In this document: piece after piece, positions 1 through 13,602 of the stretch
How positions within the stretch are numbered: position 1 is the stretch's first letter
How the letters are laid out: the number at the start of each line of letters is the position of its first letter
Assembly: GCA_008360955.1 (NCBI GenBank)
Contig: LUCM01008322.1
Span: forward strand, 314,213-378,212
DNA from: Fasciolopsis buskii
Taxonomy: Eukaryota; Platyhelminthes; Trematoda; Plagiorchiida; Fasciolidae
Direction: 5' to 3'
Length of the DNA: 64,000 nucleotides
Made by a program: the position numbers and the translations under genes
The notes under the pieces: generated by a model
Told to the model about the DNA's origin: nothing
Databases searched by the model: none
Seen by the model: the letters and a program-made list of their open reading frames with translations, nothing else

Positions 1-2635
1 AATTAGAATGGGTTCCTGGTCAGGGGACTTGTTGTACTACAACGAATGAGTATCGTATAAGAGTATTTTATGGGCAAATCTGATGCTAGATTCTGTTAGA
101 CTGACACGGAACACAGTAACCTGCTTATCACTGAGAATGCAGGTAAACTCACTGATAATCCTGCTGCCAGGACGTGGATAGAATATTCAAGATTCGCGAA
201 ACTGGTGTGACTATTCCCGGTTCCTCGCACTTCCACATGCACTAATATAACTTAGCGCTTAGACTGAATTCAATTGAGACCCAGCTTGGAGTCCGGTTGA
301 TGATTGGAACGTGTATGACTAGAGATAATGATTACACGGGAGTCCTGGGCAGCAATGAAAAAAGCCCAATCTGACGGAATCGAATGGCTAAACATGTGAG
401 TGATATGACGCAAAGAAAATGGGACAACAGTACGGGACTGCATGTCGCATACGAAGCACACTTCCATTATGATGGGCCGATAGTATATTAGAAGATATTT
501 CATGAGATGATTAAATGTTTGATAGTGGAAGGTAAATTTCAGTTTTTTCTACATATCTGTCGGCGATAAGTAAACTACGTTGACCTTCACATCTTTTGGA
601 CCAATAAAAATGTTGGCAATACACTTGCACGTCTTCTTTCTTTTCGCTTGATTTGCTTCGTATCACGGAATTTAAATAGAATCTGTTCTAATTCCATGAT
701 TGACCGATTGGAAATAGCCGTTCCGCCTATCTCTATCGTTATAGCAAATGTGCGCTTTTGACTTTATCCCCCGATACCATTGGTAACGAACTGGTATATC
801 CTAGCAACCACAAGCCTATTCATCTTGGTTTTGGATAGTGATATAATGAACTAATTGCAGGACGAGCTCAAATGTAAACGGTCGGAGGCTGAGGTCAAAA
901 CGGAGTGGTACAAGGATGGGGTGGACGCGAAGATCATTGCAAAATATAGTCACTTACACCTGAAATTACTAATTAATAACTTCCTATAAATTTGGGGTGA
1001 CAACAATACCGTTTTTTAGTCAACCGATGTAGGTGTCCGGCCGAATTTGTTGTTGAATGAAGTCGGTCTGTTTGAAATGCAACACAACATCAAATGTCCC
1101 CAGGTGTTCGTGTTTTTTCGCCGTCTATCATCTTGTCAATTTGATGTAGAAGAGTACAGAATTCGGGAGACAGGATGTATGGCAGAATTCTCCATAAGTG
1201 GTACCATTAAAAATGTATTGTCAAGAATTCTCACAAACATGGTAGAGGAGTAGAAAGGCACCCAGGTAGATTTCATGGTTTGCATCATTCGGATAGTGGT
1301 AGTAGTAACAGTAATATTAGTGGAAGATCTAATAACATAATAGCACTAGTTCGTAAGACTCTAATCTTTTGAGCGACGTGGCTGAATTCAGTTCAACGGT
1401 TTGCAAATCCCCAAGTAATTTACTGAGCAAAAGTGCGGAAAGATGCCTATATTTTATTCTGTAAAGAATGACACTGAACCTATCAAACACTTTCAGTAAT
1501 GGAATTAGTGGTAGATTATATTCACACAAGCACATCTACCTGTCTCACGTGACGCACTACAGCAAAAGTGGTTTGTTTTCAATCACCCAAGCATGAAACA
1601 GTGATAGCTATTTTGCATGCACTGTGCTCTTTCGAATGAATTTCAACTAGTCCCCTGGCAATCCACGCCGAAACGACTTGGCCTAACAAAGGCGATAAAA
1701 CAGTATCACCAAAACCGAATCACACGATGGAAATGACCGAAGCAATCTAATGTCGTTTCTCATTTTACGATTTGCAGTTGGCCATCCATATCGGCGGTCT
1801 GTTGCGTCGTGTCCATAGCTCGCAAAACTCTATATAGTTTAACTGCTTTTGGAGAATAAACACTGGTATGTTGATAGGTAAGAAACAGATGCACTTTGGA
1901 TTCATTCAGTGAAGAGATCCATCCGAGGAACCGGTCGCTTAAGGGAAGCAGACTGTGGTGATATGAGAACCAGTGAAGTGTGAAGGTATCCTATCGTGGG
2001 GGGTTCGATGTTTAACACCCAAATGAGAAGCACAGCAACGCAGAAGTTCAATTCATTCGTGTTTTTTCTGGGTTTGAGCCCTAATCGTGATGCAATGAAT
2101 GTTGTTGTCGACGAAACTACTGAACCGCTTTGTATTGGTTTCTGTCAGCAAATTAACGATCGTCAGTTTACGTAATGGAATTTCCTACAATATAAATCTT
2201 ACTGATACTTATCGTCAGACGTTGGAAAATTTGGCCGTGGTAATAAAAACCATTTGAGCTACACCAGTATCGATTCCACACGTAACCGGAACCATTTTAG
2301 CCCACATTCACGTGTTTTTTTTTCCTTGGATCAATAAAATGTAACTGACTGGTCATTGTTGTTCAGTAGAATCAATGTGGCAAAAAAATGTCTCAATGAA
2401 GTCCACCCATTTTTTCCCCGTACACTCTTACTGCTCAAAATGGGCAATGTTGACCTAGTCTCCCATATGGTGCAACACACACATACAGAGTAAGTGCTAA
2501 TCATGTCTATATTTTTTCTACCATGACACCGAGACATGCAACAGCAGAATGTCTACTCGTTTGAACAAAATTAACAAGGAACAAAGATAGTTCAGTCAAA
2601 ATGCACGTTAACGATAGGGTGTTCCATGTTTTCAG
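1..2635. other. Gene-poor stretch
   Basis: I see no recognisable gene, retroelement domain or RNA gene here. The open frames on both strands are short, have no family motif and are not framed by convincing splice sites. Confidence 0.5.
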
Positions 2636-2731
2636 CGAGTGGAATTTCTGGCCAATACCGAGCGCCTTTTGATCACTTATGTGTACAGTTATCTTAGAAG
2701 GAATATGAACTCTTCTGTCCAGCAATTGTGA
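2636..2731 (+). CDS. Possible terminal coding exon, unidentified
   Basis: A stretch ending in TTTTCAG (acceptor at 2635) is followed by an open frame of 31 codons closed by TGA at 2729-2731. An AATAAA lies at 2993-2998, about 260 bases after the stop, which would suit a last exon with a 3' UTR. The peptide starts RVEFLANTERLL and is not recognised. No upstream exon could be joined to it. A short open frame after a chance CAG is a real alternative, so this is only a candidate. Confidence 0.2.
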   Translation, partial: RVEFLANTERLLITYVYSYLRRNMNSSVQQL

Positions 2732-5585
2732 ACTTCCGGTTGTAGAGCCTTCTTTCGTTGAGCTTCATTTGAACCCTTGACAGTGTATCTACCGACCAAG
2801 ACGTGAGCCTAGACACGACTTCGCGACGAACAATTTTGGGTGGAACACCATGGTCGATAGGGTGCTATTCGCTATGGTTGTGAACGTCTTTTTTTCTTTA
2901 ACAAATCGCCAAGACATTTCCCCGTGAAAAAACCCCACAGGATGCTTAGAAAAAACCGATTTCAGATTTGTATGACGGGTATTGAACAGTGCAATAAAAT
3001 TTGACAACCGTGAGATAACTTGTCAGGACAGGAGAAGATAAATTTGGTGTTATTTTGTCTCAACAGTCCTTGTGGTTGGGCCGATTTGGAAGTGAATAAA
3101 AGATACACCGAGGCAGATCACGTGGCGCAAGCAAACCGGTTAGAATCCTGTACCGAATAGGAACAGTCGCCTCGGTAATCAATAGATACGGCTCTTCCTA
3201 TTCGAAAACAAATGTGCTATCATAGACGCCAGATAATTAGAAAGCGTAATGTATTTCCTATTAAGGTGGGCTTGTTTTCAAATGTCCACATGAAATCGAT
3301 GCCAGTGGAGTGATATGACAAACCGAATTTTGGAATCGAGGTTTGAAATCTCATTGCCGAACCGATTTGGAGAATTACTAGATCGCCACGTATCTTTCTT
3401 ATCATCTCTTGGCCTTCTCGTATGAATCAACGGCTAAGTTTGGCACATCCGTTCTGAGTGAGTCATCAGGTGACTCCGCCTATCCAGATATGAGCAGTGT
3501 TTACAAAGAATATTGATTTCTCGAGATTGGTTCAAGATTGTCTACCGTATGTACAACGGCATTGTAATTGAAATTGCTAAGGTGCCGGATGCACCCACAC
3601 GGCTAGTGTTTCGAGGAAGCAACTCACCATACTCTGTGACTTGGCAATAGTACTCTGGGTGAATGTTACTAAGGATGTGACCATGCGCGGATGTGTGTGT
3701 GAGAGAGAGAGAGGAGAGAAGTTCTAAGTGTGTGTGTGTGACCTATCAGGTGCGTATAACAGTACTGAGCCGAGAGTGTACAAAAGCACAGTCGAAACAC
3801 ACCGAGAACATCAACTCTAGTAGCACAAATTTCATTTTTCCATGAGGATAAGATTCAGCTATGGTCATGTACGTAGTGCAGACGAAAAAATGCTAACTCG
3901 ATGTACCGTGGTAGAAAATTAGATCTATAAAATAAATCAGTATTCTCCTTGCCAAACATTTCCAAATTGTAATGTTTATATGACCACTCGAATGGTTCAC
4001 CTTCAACCAACCCCCAATTGCGGAAAGCTCGATTTAACACCGGCATGAGGATTTTCTAGTTTTTGTCCGCGGTCCTGCAAAGAAAAGACAAGTGAACTTT
4101 CGAACCGATGAGAAACTGTTAGAAAATTTGTTTGTCTTCTGTTTTTATGGTTCCCAAATGCGTAGTTTGATCAAATCTTGAACGTTGGTCTCATAATAGT
4201 TAGGAACAATTAAAATAAACTAATATTAACTAACAGTTTCTGCATTTGAAAGCTGTTATAAATGCTTAATAGATGCAGCACAAACGGACCGGTGGTCGTG
4301 AAACTTGCAGAAATCCATTACGTGAAGTGATTTACACGTCCTAGATATTGTTTGAATCGGATTCTGCATGACGCCTACTCATCTAAAGCTATCACAAGTT
4401 GTGTGATGTAAATGACGAGCTCTCCCATAAACCGGTATGATCAGCAGACAATACAATCGAGTTCGACAGGGTGCTGGCGTAACTGACTTATTTGCAAACA
4501 GTTCCAGTCTCTAACTCCAAAATTTCATTTATGAATCATGAAGTGTACTAGTCTATTTGCCGATCAAAACAACGATTTGCCGAAATCTCTTCATCCGCTA
4601 TTAAAGACTACAGTCGCTAGTTTGGTTTTCGCGATATAAGTGGTAAGTACATAGCCGCGAAGGAAAGGCGTCTTATATTTGAGCCAAATCTAACAAACGT
4701 GTTGTTTTATGCCTGTTAGGGCAAAATTATCCCGGCAGCACATGATCCGTTTTGTGAAAACTGCCATTCGTCAGGCTTGCATTCCTTGTACGCTGTAGTC
4801 TTGTCCATACAACAGATGCGGTTCTCCGTTGATTGCTTAGGTAGAGACAAAATGATATTTTGCAGTTGATGGTGTCTGGGCAAAAGTTTTCTATACGTAG
4901 TCATTCGCGAGTATCATGACAAAGGTATTCGCTCAGCCAATTTTTCCGACGGGGAAATGGTCTTCTCACATGACACACACGGAGATGCATAGTAGCGAAT
5001 CGATGAAATTCATCAAAGTTCATATTTGACAAACCCGAAAGGGGCTTCAAACTGAAAAAAAAGAACGAAGAAGAGCGTTTACATCAGACTAGACTACGAG
5101 GGAGAGCAAGCTGTTAATGATATGCGGCAAAAACTGCCTTCAGTCATGAACTTCACATTCCTGCCAGCAACCAGAAGATCTTTTCTGAATCCGAATCAAT
5201 GTAGTCAAGTCTTACATTTTGTTTCCTATCTGACTTTAAGTCTGCTTGCAATTACAAGGACAATCAGATCGTAGAATAGACTACCGATTGTCGCATCGCA
5301 GGTCGGAACACAATCCCAAGTGGCTGACTCAATCGATGTCACAGGACAGTTATTCCGATTATGACCTGTCGTCATCGGTTGTGAATCACACGATAGCAAC
5401 CAAACATCCGGTAAAATCCATCTATTACCTCACTCTTAGTTACACAATGCAAACCGCAGGTGCTAACATGAGGAAAATTATACTAATTCCATCAAGCACC
5501 CCGAGTTATTTTTGCTTGGAAGCATCAGTATCAAAACAATATCACTAAGAAATCGTGAAAGTACGGCATCACTATTTCACTCTGT
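2732..5585. other. Gene-poor stretch with a microsatellite
   Basis: No gene is recognised. The region contains the TG/GA microsatellite at 3691-3741 and otherwise looks like unique non-coding DNA. Confidence 0.5.
3691..3741. repeat. Compound TG / GA microsatellite
   Basis: A TG run passes directly into a GA run, followed after about ten bases by a second TG run. Simple sequence repeat, likely length-variable between individuals. Confidence 0.85.
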
Positions 5586-5645
5586 TTGTTAGGAATCATC
5601 TGTAGTGCGAATCCATCATCCCGGAATGAAGTTTCGATCTTGTAT
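5586..5645 (-). repeat. Degraded copy of the tRNA-Leu-like repeat
   Basis: The 15 bases TTGTTAGGAATCATC at 5586-5600 recur exactly at 36060-36074. The following about 40 bases align roughly with the T-arm side of the tRNA-like unit there, including a decayed B box (GATCGAAAC on the minus strand). The A-box half cannot be aligned with certainty. It is either an old partial copy or a chance 15-base match. Confidence 0.35.
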
Positions 5646-8600
5646 GAAAGATGCGCGCACACACTATGACTGTTTAATTCCGGCTAGTGGAGGCGCAGTA
5701 CATAAATGGATTTTCCATTCTACAGTGAAAATTACTCAATACTTGTTAGTTCTTCATTGAACCAGATGACAACAATGAATCTCTGATTCATGGTCAATTT
5801 GAAATGCTCGCGTCATTCTTGTGGCAGTGTGCTCAATTTTTTCAGCAAAGTATTTTTTTAGTTCTTTGATAGTCAAAAACCATCACAGTCAAGACTAATG
5901 TGGATTCATTTGGATTAACCAGGCTATTCCAGAGGACTCCGCGTGAATTTACATGCTATTGTGTGCATAAAACTGGTAGTATGTAGTGATGGTATCCTGA
6001 AAGAGTGAGGTCTGAATACTGGCAATGCATCTGGCAACAAGTTTTCTAACTATTCCTCCCCTAGTGTTTCTAAGCATCTCCATTTTTTGGTAGAGTAGAC
6101 TAAAAACCTTTGATTAGTGTTGCTCATTCGATCTCTACTATTGTGATTTATAAACGCACGGATCCAATATGATACCCGTAGAAGGTCAGGGGAGTGTGCT
6201 TTCATTCCTGTTACGGTTTTTTGCAACCGATATCTCGGATAAGTGGATTCTGTTTGGACCATTCTGATTTGAATGTTGCTTGAGGAGAACATGAACCATA
6301 CAATAGACAGTAAGGAACCGCTGAAGGCTTTACATCCACAAGGAGATTGTCACAAATCTTGTAAACATTTTGTCGGGAAAGTACACCCAGATTCGGAATT
6401 GAAACAGTTGCACACTTCACCATTTCCTCGCTTCGTCCGATAAGGAGTATGGTGATTTCGTCCCGGCATTAATTCAACTTTTCCATTATAATTTCATATG
6501 AAGTTCTGCATTTGAACCCATAAAATATCCATCATAATAGTATTCAACTTTGGTTGCCTTGCTCTGACCAGAAATGGGAAAACTGTACGGGTATAAAATA
6601 AGCATCTCATTGGGCAATTCCGGTTGGCATGGTAAATAATTGCTCCGTTCAAGAATACCAGTTCACTCAACCCATCTCGAACCGTTCCAATCCAGACGTG
6701 AGTTGTTGTTCCAAAGTGTGGTCGAGAGTATTAGACAAGTCATGCACAATTCGAAATCACCAGCCCGTTTTCAGGTACCACCTCAACAGCAATCATTCCA
6801 ACTACAATAGGATATCAATATGAATATTGAAGTTTACTAATCGATTTCACTTATTCTTAAACATTTACCCAAAGCCTTATTTTTGTTTGAGCAATATCGT
6901 CCATTCAACTCCGATCCAACTGTCTACTGATTTTGGATAACATCGAGCAGTGCCATTCATTTTCTGACTCAGGCCGAGGAAAACGGTAGCTTAATGATCA
7001 GAATCAAATCACATCCAAAACGAAAACAGACTGTCCGTCCAAAGCTACATTCCTTTCCGGTGAATTCAGGTGTCATATGATCTTGGTGGAAGTTACACCA
7101 CATGGCGTTGAACAGATGCAGTCAGGAAAAAGAAAGGATGCACATGACTGCAAATGACCTCGTAAGATTAGGAAAATATACTACATAGGTGGTAAATACT
7201 GACGTACAACTCTGGTTAGTTTTACGCGACTGTGAAACCTTGCTGTAAGTTGCCAGGTTGGTTATCGTTCGAAGCACTACTACAAATCTGAGGCTAATTA
7301 TTTCAGCTTTAAACTCTGCTCATGAAAGGCTACCCATGGTGACCGAAGTGCCAGTTTATTGCGGACATTCCCGATCCCAAGGTGTTTTCATAGTTCAGAC
7401 GCTTCAAATAATAATTTTGTTATATCGAAATTATTGAGATAGCCGAATAAGTGTTTGTTCTTTCATCATTGAAACAGTTGACCTTTGTAAACCATTTCCC
7501 ATGCGCAAATAAAGTTAGGTGTGAGAACAGGCCCCGGACTGTTTGGTTCACGTGTAACGAATCCTACAACGAAGAAGCTTCCTATTTCACAGTGGATCAA
7601 AACAAACTGAGAAGCCTCTCTGGGATCAAATGAGTGACGTACGATCGGGACTCAGGTCTACTGTTGACCAAAGACTAAGATCGAAATCAGTGTCCCTCGG
7701 TGAGTCCGAAGACAGATGAAAGGTATGCACTTTTCATGGCACGTTCGAAATCGAAACGCCTTGGAACTGGAAATGATGACTAAATAAGAGGTAACAGACA
7801 TGAGAAGTAAAAAACGACCAAATTCCAAGCTTAGATATGATTCAACGTATGAACGCTATTCATTTGTGACCAATAGATCACATTCTTATTGATCAAACGG
7901 AGGTTGTCATTACCTGGACTGGTGGGCCGGACTCGAACCAGGATTGCGTAGACCGAGCAAAGTTTCCGGAGTTGGGGAGAACTTATAAAATCCAAAACTT
8001 TCAGACCATCAGTGAGAACCATGGGGACGACTAGTATTTTTCCTATGGCTTCAAAGGAATCCACAAATGATCCCAGCCATCCGACACCAACTGTGATGTA
8101 AACCTTAAATAAATGATTGCATTTAAAGGACTCAACAGATGTGTTTTTAACTGCTTTTCGACGGTCATAAAAATATGCTCATGTGCATCGATTCGTCTTG
8201 GATGACGGTGACGGAGAATTTTTGCAATTCAGTCTAATATATCAACGTTTAAATCGTTATTTTTTGGTCATTTCTGAGGATATTCTGATATGGACACAAT
8301 TATCTTATACCATGCTATATATGGACTCTTCTAGACTCATTGAGGTGCTTCAGGACAGTTACACAAGAGCGTTTGCCATGTGTAATGTTTTGTATAACGC
8401 ACCCCACATCAAAGACCCCCTACTGAGACAAACGTTTGTCGTCATGGTTAGGTCCCCAATACACTCACTATCAAATCTGAATTCACCCTAGGCTGCTCTT
8501 AGCATCGTAATCATAGATTTCACTAGGCAAAAGTGTTCCAGTAGCAAAAAGCAACATCGCGAAATTCGTTTCACTGCTATAAGTGATGCTGGTGATTGCC

Positions 8601-9185
8601 ATTAGTGGAGATTCACGCTACAGATACGCACATATATGCTAGCACGCACGCAAAGTCTATTCTCTATTCATGTAGTCACGTGCTAATGAATACTTCGAAC
8701 ACAACAAGGAACGCCGAGTGCAATACTGGGGACAACCGAATGAGTCTAGTTTACACGTTTTCATTACTAGAACAGTATGGTGATTTCCTTAGTGCAATGA
8801 AATGAAAATGCAAAATTTCACTGTGTAATCAATCATATCTCGGAGTTGATTGCCCAACTGTACGACAGCGTTGTCTCGCTTCCGACTAATTCTAACAACA
8901 AAGTGACTTCGTGATTTTTGGTTTACTCCTGAAGTCGAGTGAAACGGTTCAACGAAAAGCAAATTTTCTCCTACATGCATCATTCAAATAATCAAGCTCA
9001 CTGGGTCATTCTCTGAAACTTTCGTCACCATATATCATGAGATTATTCATAGAAAATTGGCTGATACATCTAAGCAACTTGCGACCAAATTCGTTTCTCT
9101 CAGTCTAATTCTCCGAATCACTTAGATCGTGTTGTGCTGACCCGTTGTTTTTGAAAGTATCCTGAGAAATAATTTGTCTTCTCAG
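5646..9185. other. Gene-poor stretch
   Basis: No gene is assigned. A B-box-like GGTTCGAGTCC lies on the minus strand near 7930-7945 without a clear A box, and an open frame of 102 codons at 8183-8491 (+) has no motif or splice framing that I can defend. Confidence 0.45.
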
Positions 9186-9486
9186 ATCATTTCCGATGGA
9201 GCACAATCCATTTGGGACTCCCAAATTCTTTCGGTCCCAGCGAGAATACTACGAACAAAAACCTTATACCAAATCCCAACCTTATCTCGCTTATTGTTTG
9301 AGAATAAAGAAAAAAATATCAGCTGAAAACGATTTCTTGCTATTATCCGTTCCTCCGGATGATATGGGCAGACAGATCAATTATGCTCTTTCATTCTGTT
9401 GTCATGGATTCGTCAACAAAGAACGGCTGTTTGTCCAAGTCTACTGTATAAACAAGATTCCAATAATTCACGATAAAACTCAGTAG
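9186..9486 (+). CDS. Possible coding exon, unidentified
   Basis: TTTGTCTTCTCAG forms a good acceptor ending at 9185. It is followed by about 100 open codons in the frame of the ATG at 9196, closed by TAG at 9484-9486. The peptide (start MEHNPFGTPKFF) is rich in aromatic and basic residues, has a PPDDMG patch near residue 53 and no repeats. The second acceptor frame is also open for 46 codons, which weakens the case. No poly(A) signal follows closely and no family is recognised. Confidence 0.3.
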
Positions 9487-9852
9487 CTCATCGAGGACAA
9501 AAAAATGCACAGAATCTTCCGTTATTCGTTCTTCTTGATTTGCTCGCTCTCGAAGAAATCACTGTTCGTCGCCTCTATTTCGTGATTTGGAACCCGCCAG
9601 GATATTTTGACAAATGAAATTTGATATTCTTGCTACTTTCAGATGTGTAACTGCATTAACCGAAATGTTGGCATGGTTATATGTGTCGTTCCGATTTTCC
9701 GTGCTTTTGGCTGACCCGTTATGATGGGGCACAACGAGCGATCTTATGAAAACTCCGATTATCTTTATTATCTGAAACGGTTCCACGAAATTCAAGTACG
9801 TTTGTAATGAAATACTGGATGATTCTGACCTTGAATCGCTCCCACACTCACA

Positions 9853-9855
<3 letters not shown>

Positions 9856-9884
<29 letters not shown>
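9856..9884. repeat. (TA)n microsatellite
   Basis: About 14 uninterrupted TA units. Confidence 0.95.
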
Positions 9885-9885
<1 letters not shown>

Positions 9886-10326
9886 CCAGCATAAAACTCT
9901 AATTCTTACTTGAAGACGTGAAAACATTCTACCCTCTCCAAAAGCTTCCTTAAGTCGTAAGTCGTAGACGTTTTCAGTCGGTCACAAATCGACCGTTTGA
10001 GACGACCCGTTCACGCCATTGGTTTAATGACTACATTTTATTCAGGTAAAGTACTCGATAGAGAACGGCAGTACTTTGAAACTCCTCATCCTTAGTTCTG
10101 TTTGTTAGATTTGTAGGAAACAGTAAATTAGTCGATGATTTTGCATATGGTTTTTCTTCATTTACCTGCTGAGTTTTATCCTCGCAAATCAATATCTCAA
10201 TCCATGACGAAATCACACCAGACGATTCTTAGTCTAACTCGACATTACACACCACTTTGCTGGATTGGTGAGGTAGGCAATAGTTCATATCGTCCACGAG
10301 AATAACAAACTTTTGCTGGTATTCCA

Positions 10327-10360
10327 TGTGTGTGTGTGTGTGTGTGTGCGCGCGCGCGCG
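10327..10360. repeat. (TG)n(CG)n alternating tract
   Basis: Twenty-odd bases of TG repeats run without a break into CG repeats, giving 34 bases of strict purine-pyrimidine alternation. Such tracts favour left-handed Z-DNA; whether this one forms it is inference. Confidence 0.95.
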
Positions 10361-11885
10361 GATGCATCACAAATATGTCAAAATATCACCACGTCAAATT
10401 TTATTAGTCCAAATATCCTGGTTGGTTCGAAATTTGTTCGAACATTGGGGAATAGGGTTGAGTGAGCCAATAGCAGTTCATACGTCACACATATGTGTCT
10501 AATATTTCAGTGATCCTATCCTATGAACAAAATAACGACCGGCATAGAAAATGCCTCAGACACAACTCACCTGAGGAACCAGCTCTAATCCTTTTTGAAA
10601 GTTTAGTATTCCCCTTAACCGTTGGATGTCGGCAGGTTTGATATTTACAGTATCTGCCAGGCAGAATGTACACTCTGTTTAAAAATGCTACCATGGTTGA
10701 TTGGTTGCCTGGTTTGAAGCTATTGCAATAAAAGAAGAAACGAGCACCATATGCTCTCGTGACGCACGCGATATCTAAACCGAAACTGTAGCAGAATTTT
10801 TTCTCTGTAATTATGACTTCAGTAACAGAGTACACATGAGGAAGGGAACACCGACGGCCAAAAAGAATACGCTAGATATCTACCACAGAATTGCAGATAA
10901 TCAAACCCTTAGTGAATGTGACTTGTTCGATATTGTTAGTCAGGTAGAATTGATCACGTATTTCGTGTCATCAGGCGATATCGCAACGGCTGGGGCCGCG
11001 AAAACCACGAACTTCTTTCGAATTTGTTCATGCATATAAAGTTTATGAAGTAACTGTACCATTTCCCGTAGTATTTCGGAATTGTGTCACAGTTATTCGC
11101 ATTTGTGTTGAGGATATTTGGAATCTGGTAGAAACACGGCCCTGTTTCACTAGAATTCTCGAGAGTTAATCCGATCGCCGATTGTATGGCAACACTGAAT
11201 TAATCGGTGCATCACACAGTGTGCATGGATAAATCTGTCCCATGTAAGCTGGATCACGTTCCACACCTCTGCAAGAGAGATCTCAACAAGTCAGTTGAAT
11301 GACATTTCCGAATAGTTTTGACAATATTTGAATAATTTCGACATAATTCCGAAGCATTATGAGGAGTGGTGGAATTTGTCAGAACAACTAACACATACCG
11401 TCGATCCATTTGCATAACTCGTTTGTTTCTAATGATTGGCCTAATTCATTAGTTTGCTTTATATCAATGTCTTACATATTAGGTTCACTCATTTGCCTGT
11501 CACCTTTAATACAACGCCAACTGCTGCACATGACTAATCCCCATTTCTCCTATCTTCTATCTCCAAGTCCAAATTTTGGCGCCCAACCTATGGTTTGGTC
11601 ATTGGAACTGTTCATGAATTTCGGCGACGAAAAGCTACTGTTATCTGTGGCCATGCGGAAACCATGGTGAGCAAAATTTATCCGACTTGCCTTGTTTTTG
11701 CTGATTTTGTTCAAGTAGATCATTTGGCTGGAAATTTACGAACAGTATATTTGACTGACCGCTCTTCGAGCTGCTAAATTCGCGCATAAGCATGAAATCA
11801 TCCAATCATTCTAACAATCCTGAAGGACCGGGTCACAAATGGCTGCCATTGAAGACGAGATGTGAACAGACATAATTTGGCACTT
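10361..11885. other. Gene-poor stretch
   Basis: No gene assigned. A weak exon-like stretch at 10511-10635 is listed among the rejected items. Confidence 0.4.
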
Positions 11886-11886
11886 C

Positions 11887-12060
11887 TGATTAGCCTAGAG
11901 GAAAACCGATGACCCAGGATTAGCAAATCACTTCCAGCTGGGAAGCCCGGGTTCAAACCCTGGACCCGATCGACAACATGCACAAGCACCGACGAGGTAA
12001 ACTTCAGTCCGGTGCTTCCCGGGTGTTGGGTTCTCATGATGACCCGGTGTCTTTGAGTAA
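11887..12060 (+). repeat. tRNA-derived SINE-like element
   Basis: TAGCCTAGAGG at about 11893 is a perfect RNA polymerase III A box. A T-arm about 55 bases on, CCGGGTTCAAACCCTGG, folds into a 5-bp stem with a 7-base loop and contains the B box. The remaining arms do not fold into a full cloverleaf, so this is not read as a functional tRNA. GC-rich unrelated sequence follows to about 12060, as in a SINE body. No second copy was seen in the window, so the family assignment is inference. Confidence 0.5.
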
Positions 12061-13602
12061 ACGGTATAGTATGACAGGCGATCGGTCAAGTATGGTAACA
12101 CTAACCTCACACGCTACGCACAGGTAATTCTGTGAATTATATTTACAAAGAAATTTATATTTTCACTCAAATCAGTCAGACCCAATAACGAAACCAGAGC
12201 CAACCTGGTAAGTATGGTTCTATTCTGCTTCCGTAGCACGTTCATATATCCCAAGGCGGAGGATAAGTAGTCTGCAGACAAGCACATGTCTAGTTGACTT
12301 GTAGCTTCCCTCCAGATTCGTCTACATGCCTGCCATCAGTGCTTTTTATTAGCTATGCCACCCTATCAGCTTCGCCGTTATCATGCACGCTCGACAATCC
12401 TATCCATAAAATTTCTACAACCCCTTGAAGTATACAAAAACTCTGCAATAAAACCAGCAAGCTTTAGCTATAACGTAATATGAACTATGTTTCTTCGGAG
12501 AATCCTCTACGTACCTCCAAGCAACTCGATTTCGTTAAAGATAAGCACGTGAATGCGATGGACGCACCGGCCGCTTTCAGCGCATGCAAAGCTCTTTTCA
12601 ACGCTCTCAGATCTGACCACCGATACTCCGTTAAACTACTCCTTAATCGTTATGGATGAGTAATCACCCACATCCAAACTATGTGTACTGTCTTCAGTAT
12701 ATCTATTCAGAAAGTGGAAGATCACCGTTTGAGCCTAGGTAAAGTAGGGTTAGGTTCGCTACAAAAGTTTTCGCATACACCTGTGGTGACACTTTAAGGT
12801 AAGTGAGAGATTAAAAACATTGATAACCCTCATAAGTACTCAATGCACACTATAATTTAGAAAATTTGACAGCAGCTTACTCGCGTTAGTTCTGCAAAAG
12901 CAGAATCATGGAGTTCTCGTTTTCCGGGGTATCAAATCCATCCATGTGTAACGCACATTCGTATTATAGATACGCATTGATCTTCGGATCAAAAATCTTT
13001 TGGATAACTTGGAGGGATAAATAAATAATTGAAATACAAATTCTGTATATCATGGTAACCGTTTAACCAGTTGATTTGCTTTCATGCATCCATCTGTAAC
13101 GGTACCCAAAAGTAGTCTTCTAGGTGGAGAACCGCTCCACTCATAATGCGAGCTCTGTTCATCTCCATTTTGTATCCCTCTCTGAAAAGCCCATTTGCAT
13201 TTAGGGCGCTTTTTATTACACTTGGCGATGAAATTAAATCGCGGATTCAATAAGACCAAGTCAGCTGCCATGACAGCTGTTGGCCTACTGATATGTTTAG
13301 ATTTCCTATTTTGGCTACTAAAATACTTGCTAGTAGTTAACCTTGTTTTGGGACCCGTGAGATTTCTTGATATGACAAGGCCACACTTTGATGTTGACAA
13401 TAGTTCCGCGCTGATCACATTATCGAGATACACGGTCTAATATGACGATAGTTTTGAACGCGAAACAAAACTAACTTGCGTCGGATATCTTGATTTCACA
13501 ATTTTCGGAGATTTGCTCCATCTTTGGGCCTGATTAATTAAATTTTCAGGCGTTAGTAAATTGTTTCATTAATTCCATACCATTTTCTGGTATGATTGTC
13601 CG
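12061..13602. other. Gene-poor stretch
   Basis: Two strong GTAAGT donors (12208 and 12797) occur, each after a short acceptor-bounded piece, but neither gives an exon I can defend. Overlapping open frames on both strands at 13050-13440 have no recognisable motif. Confidence 0.4.

Noticed and set aside
10511..10635. Exon-like open stretch after ATATTTCAG ending at CAG|GTTTGA
   Set aside because: The donor is poor, the opposite strand is open over the same bases, and nothing links it to another exon.
13050..13440. 127-codon minus-strand frame over an 81-codon plus-strand frame
   Set aside because: Mutually shadowing frames without motif; coding on either strand is unsupported.
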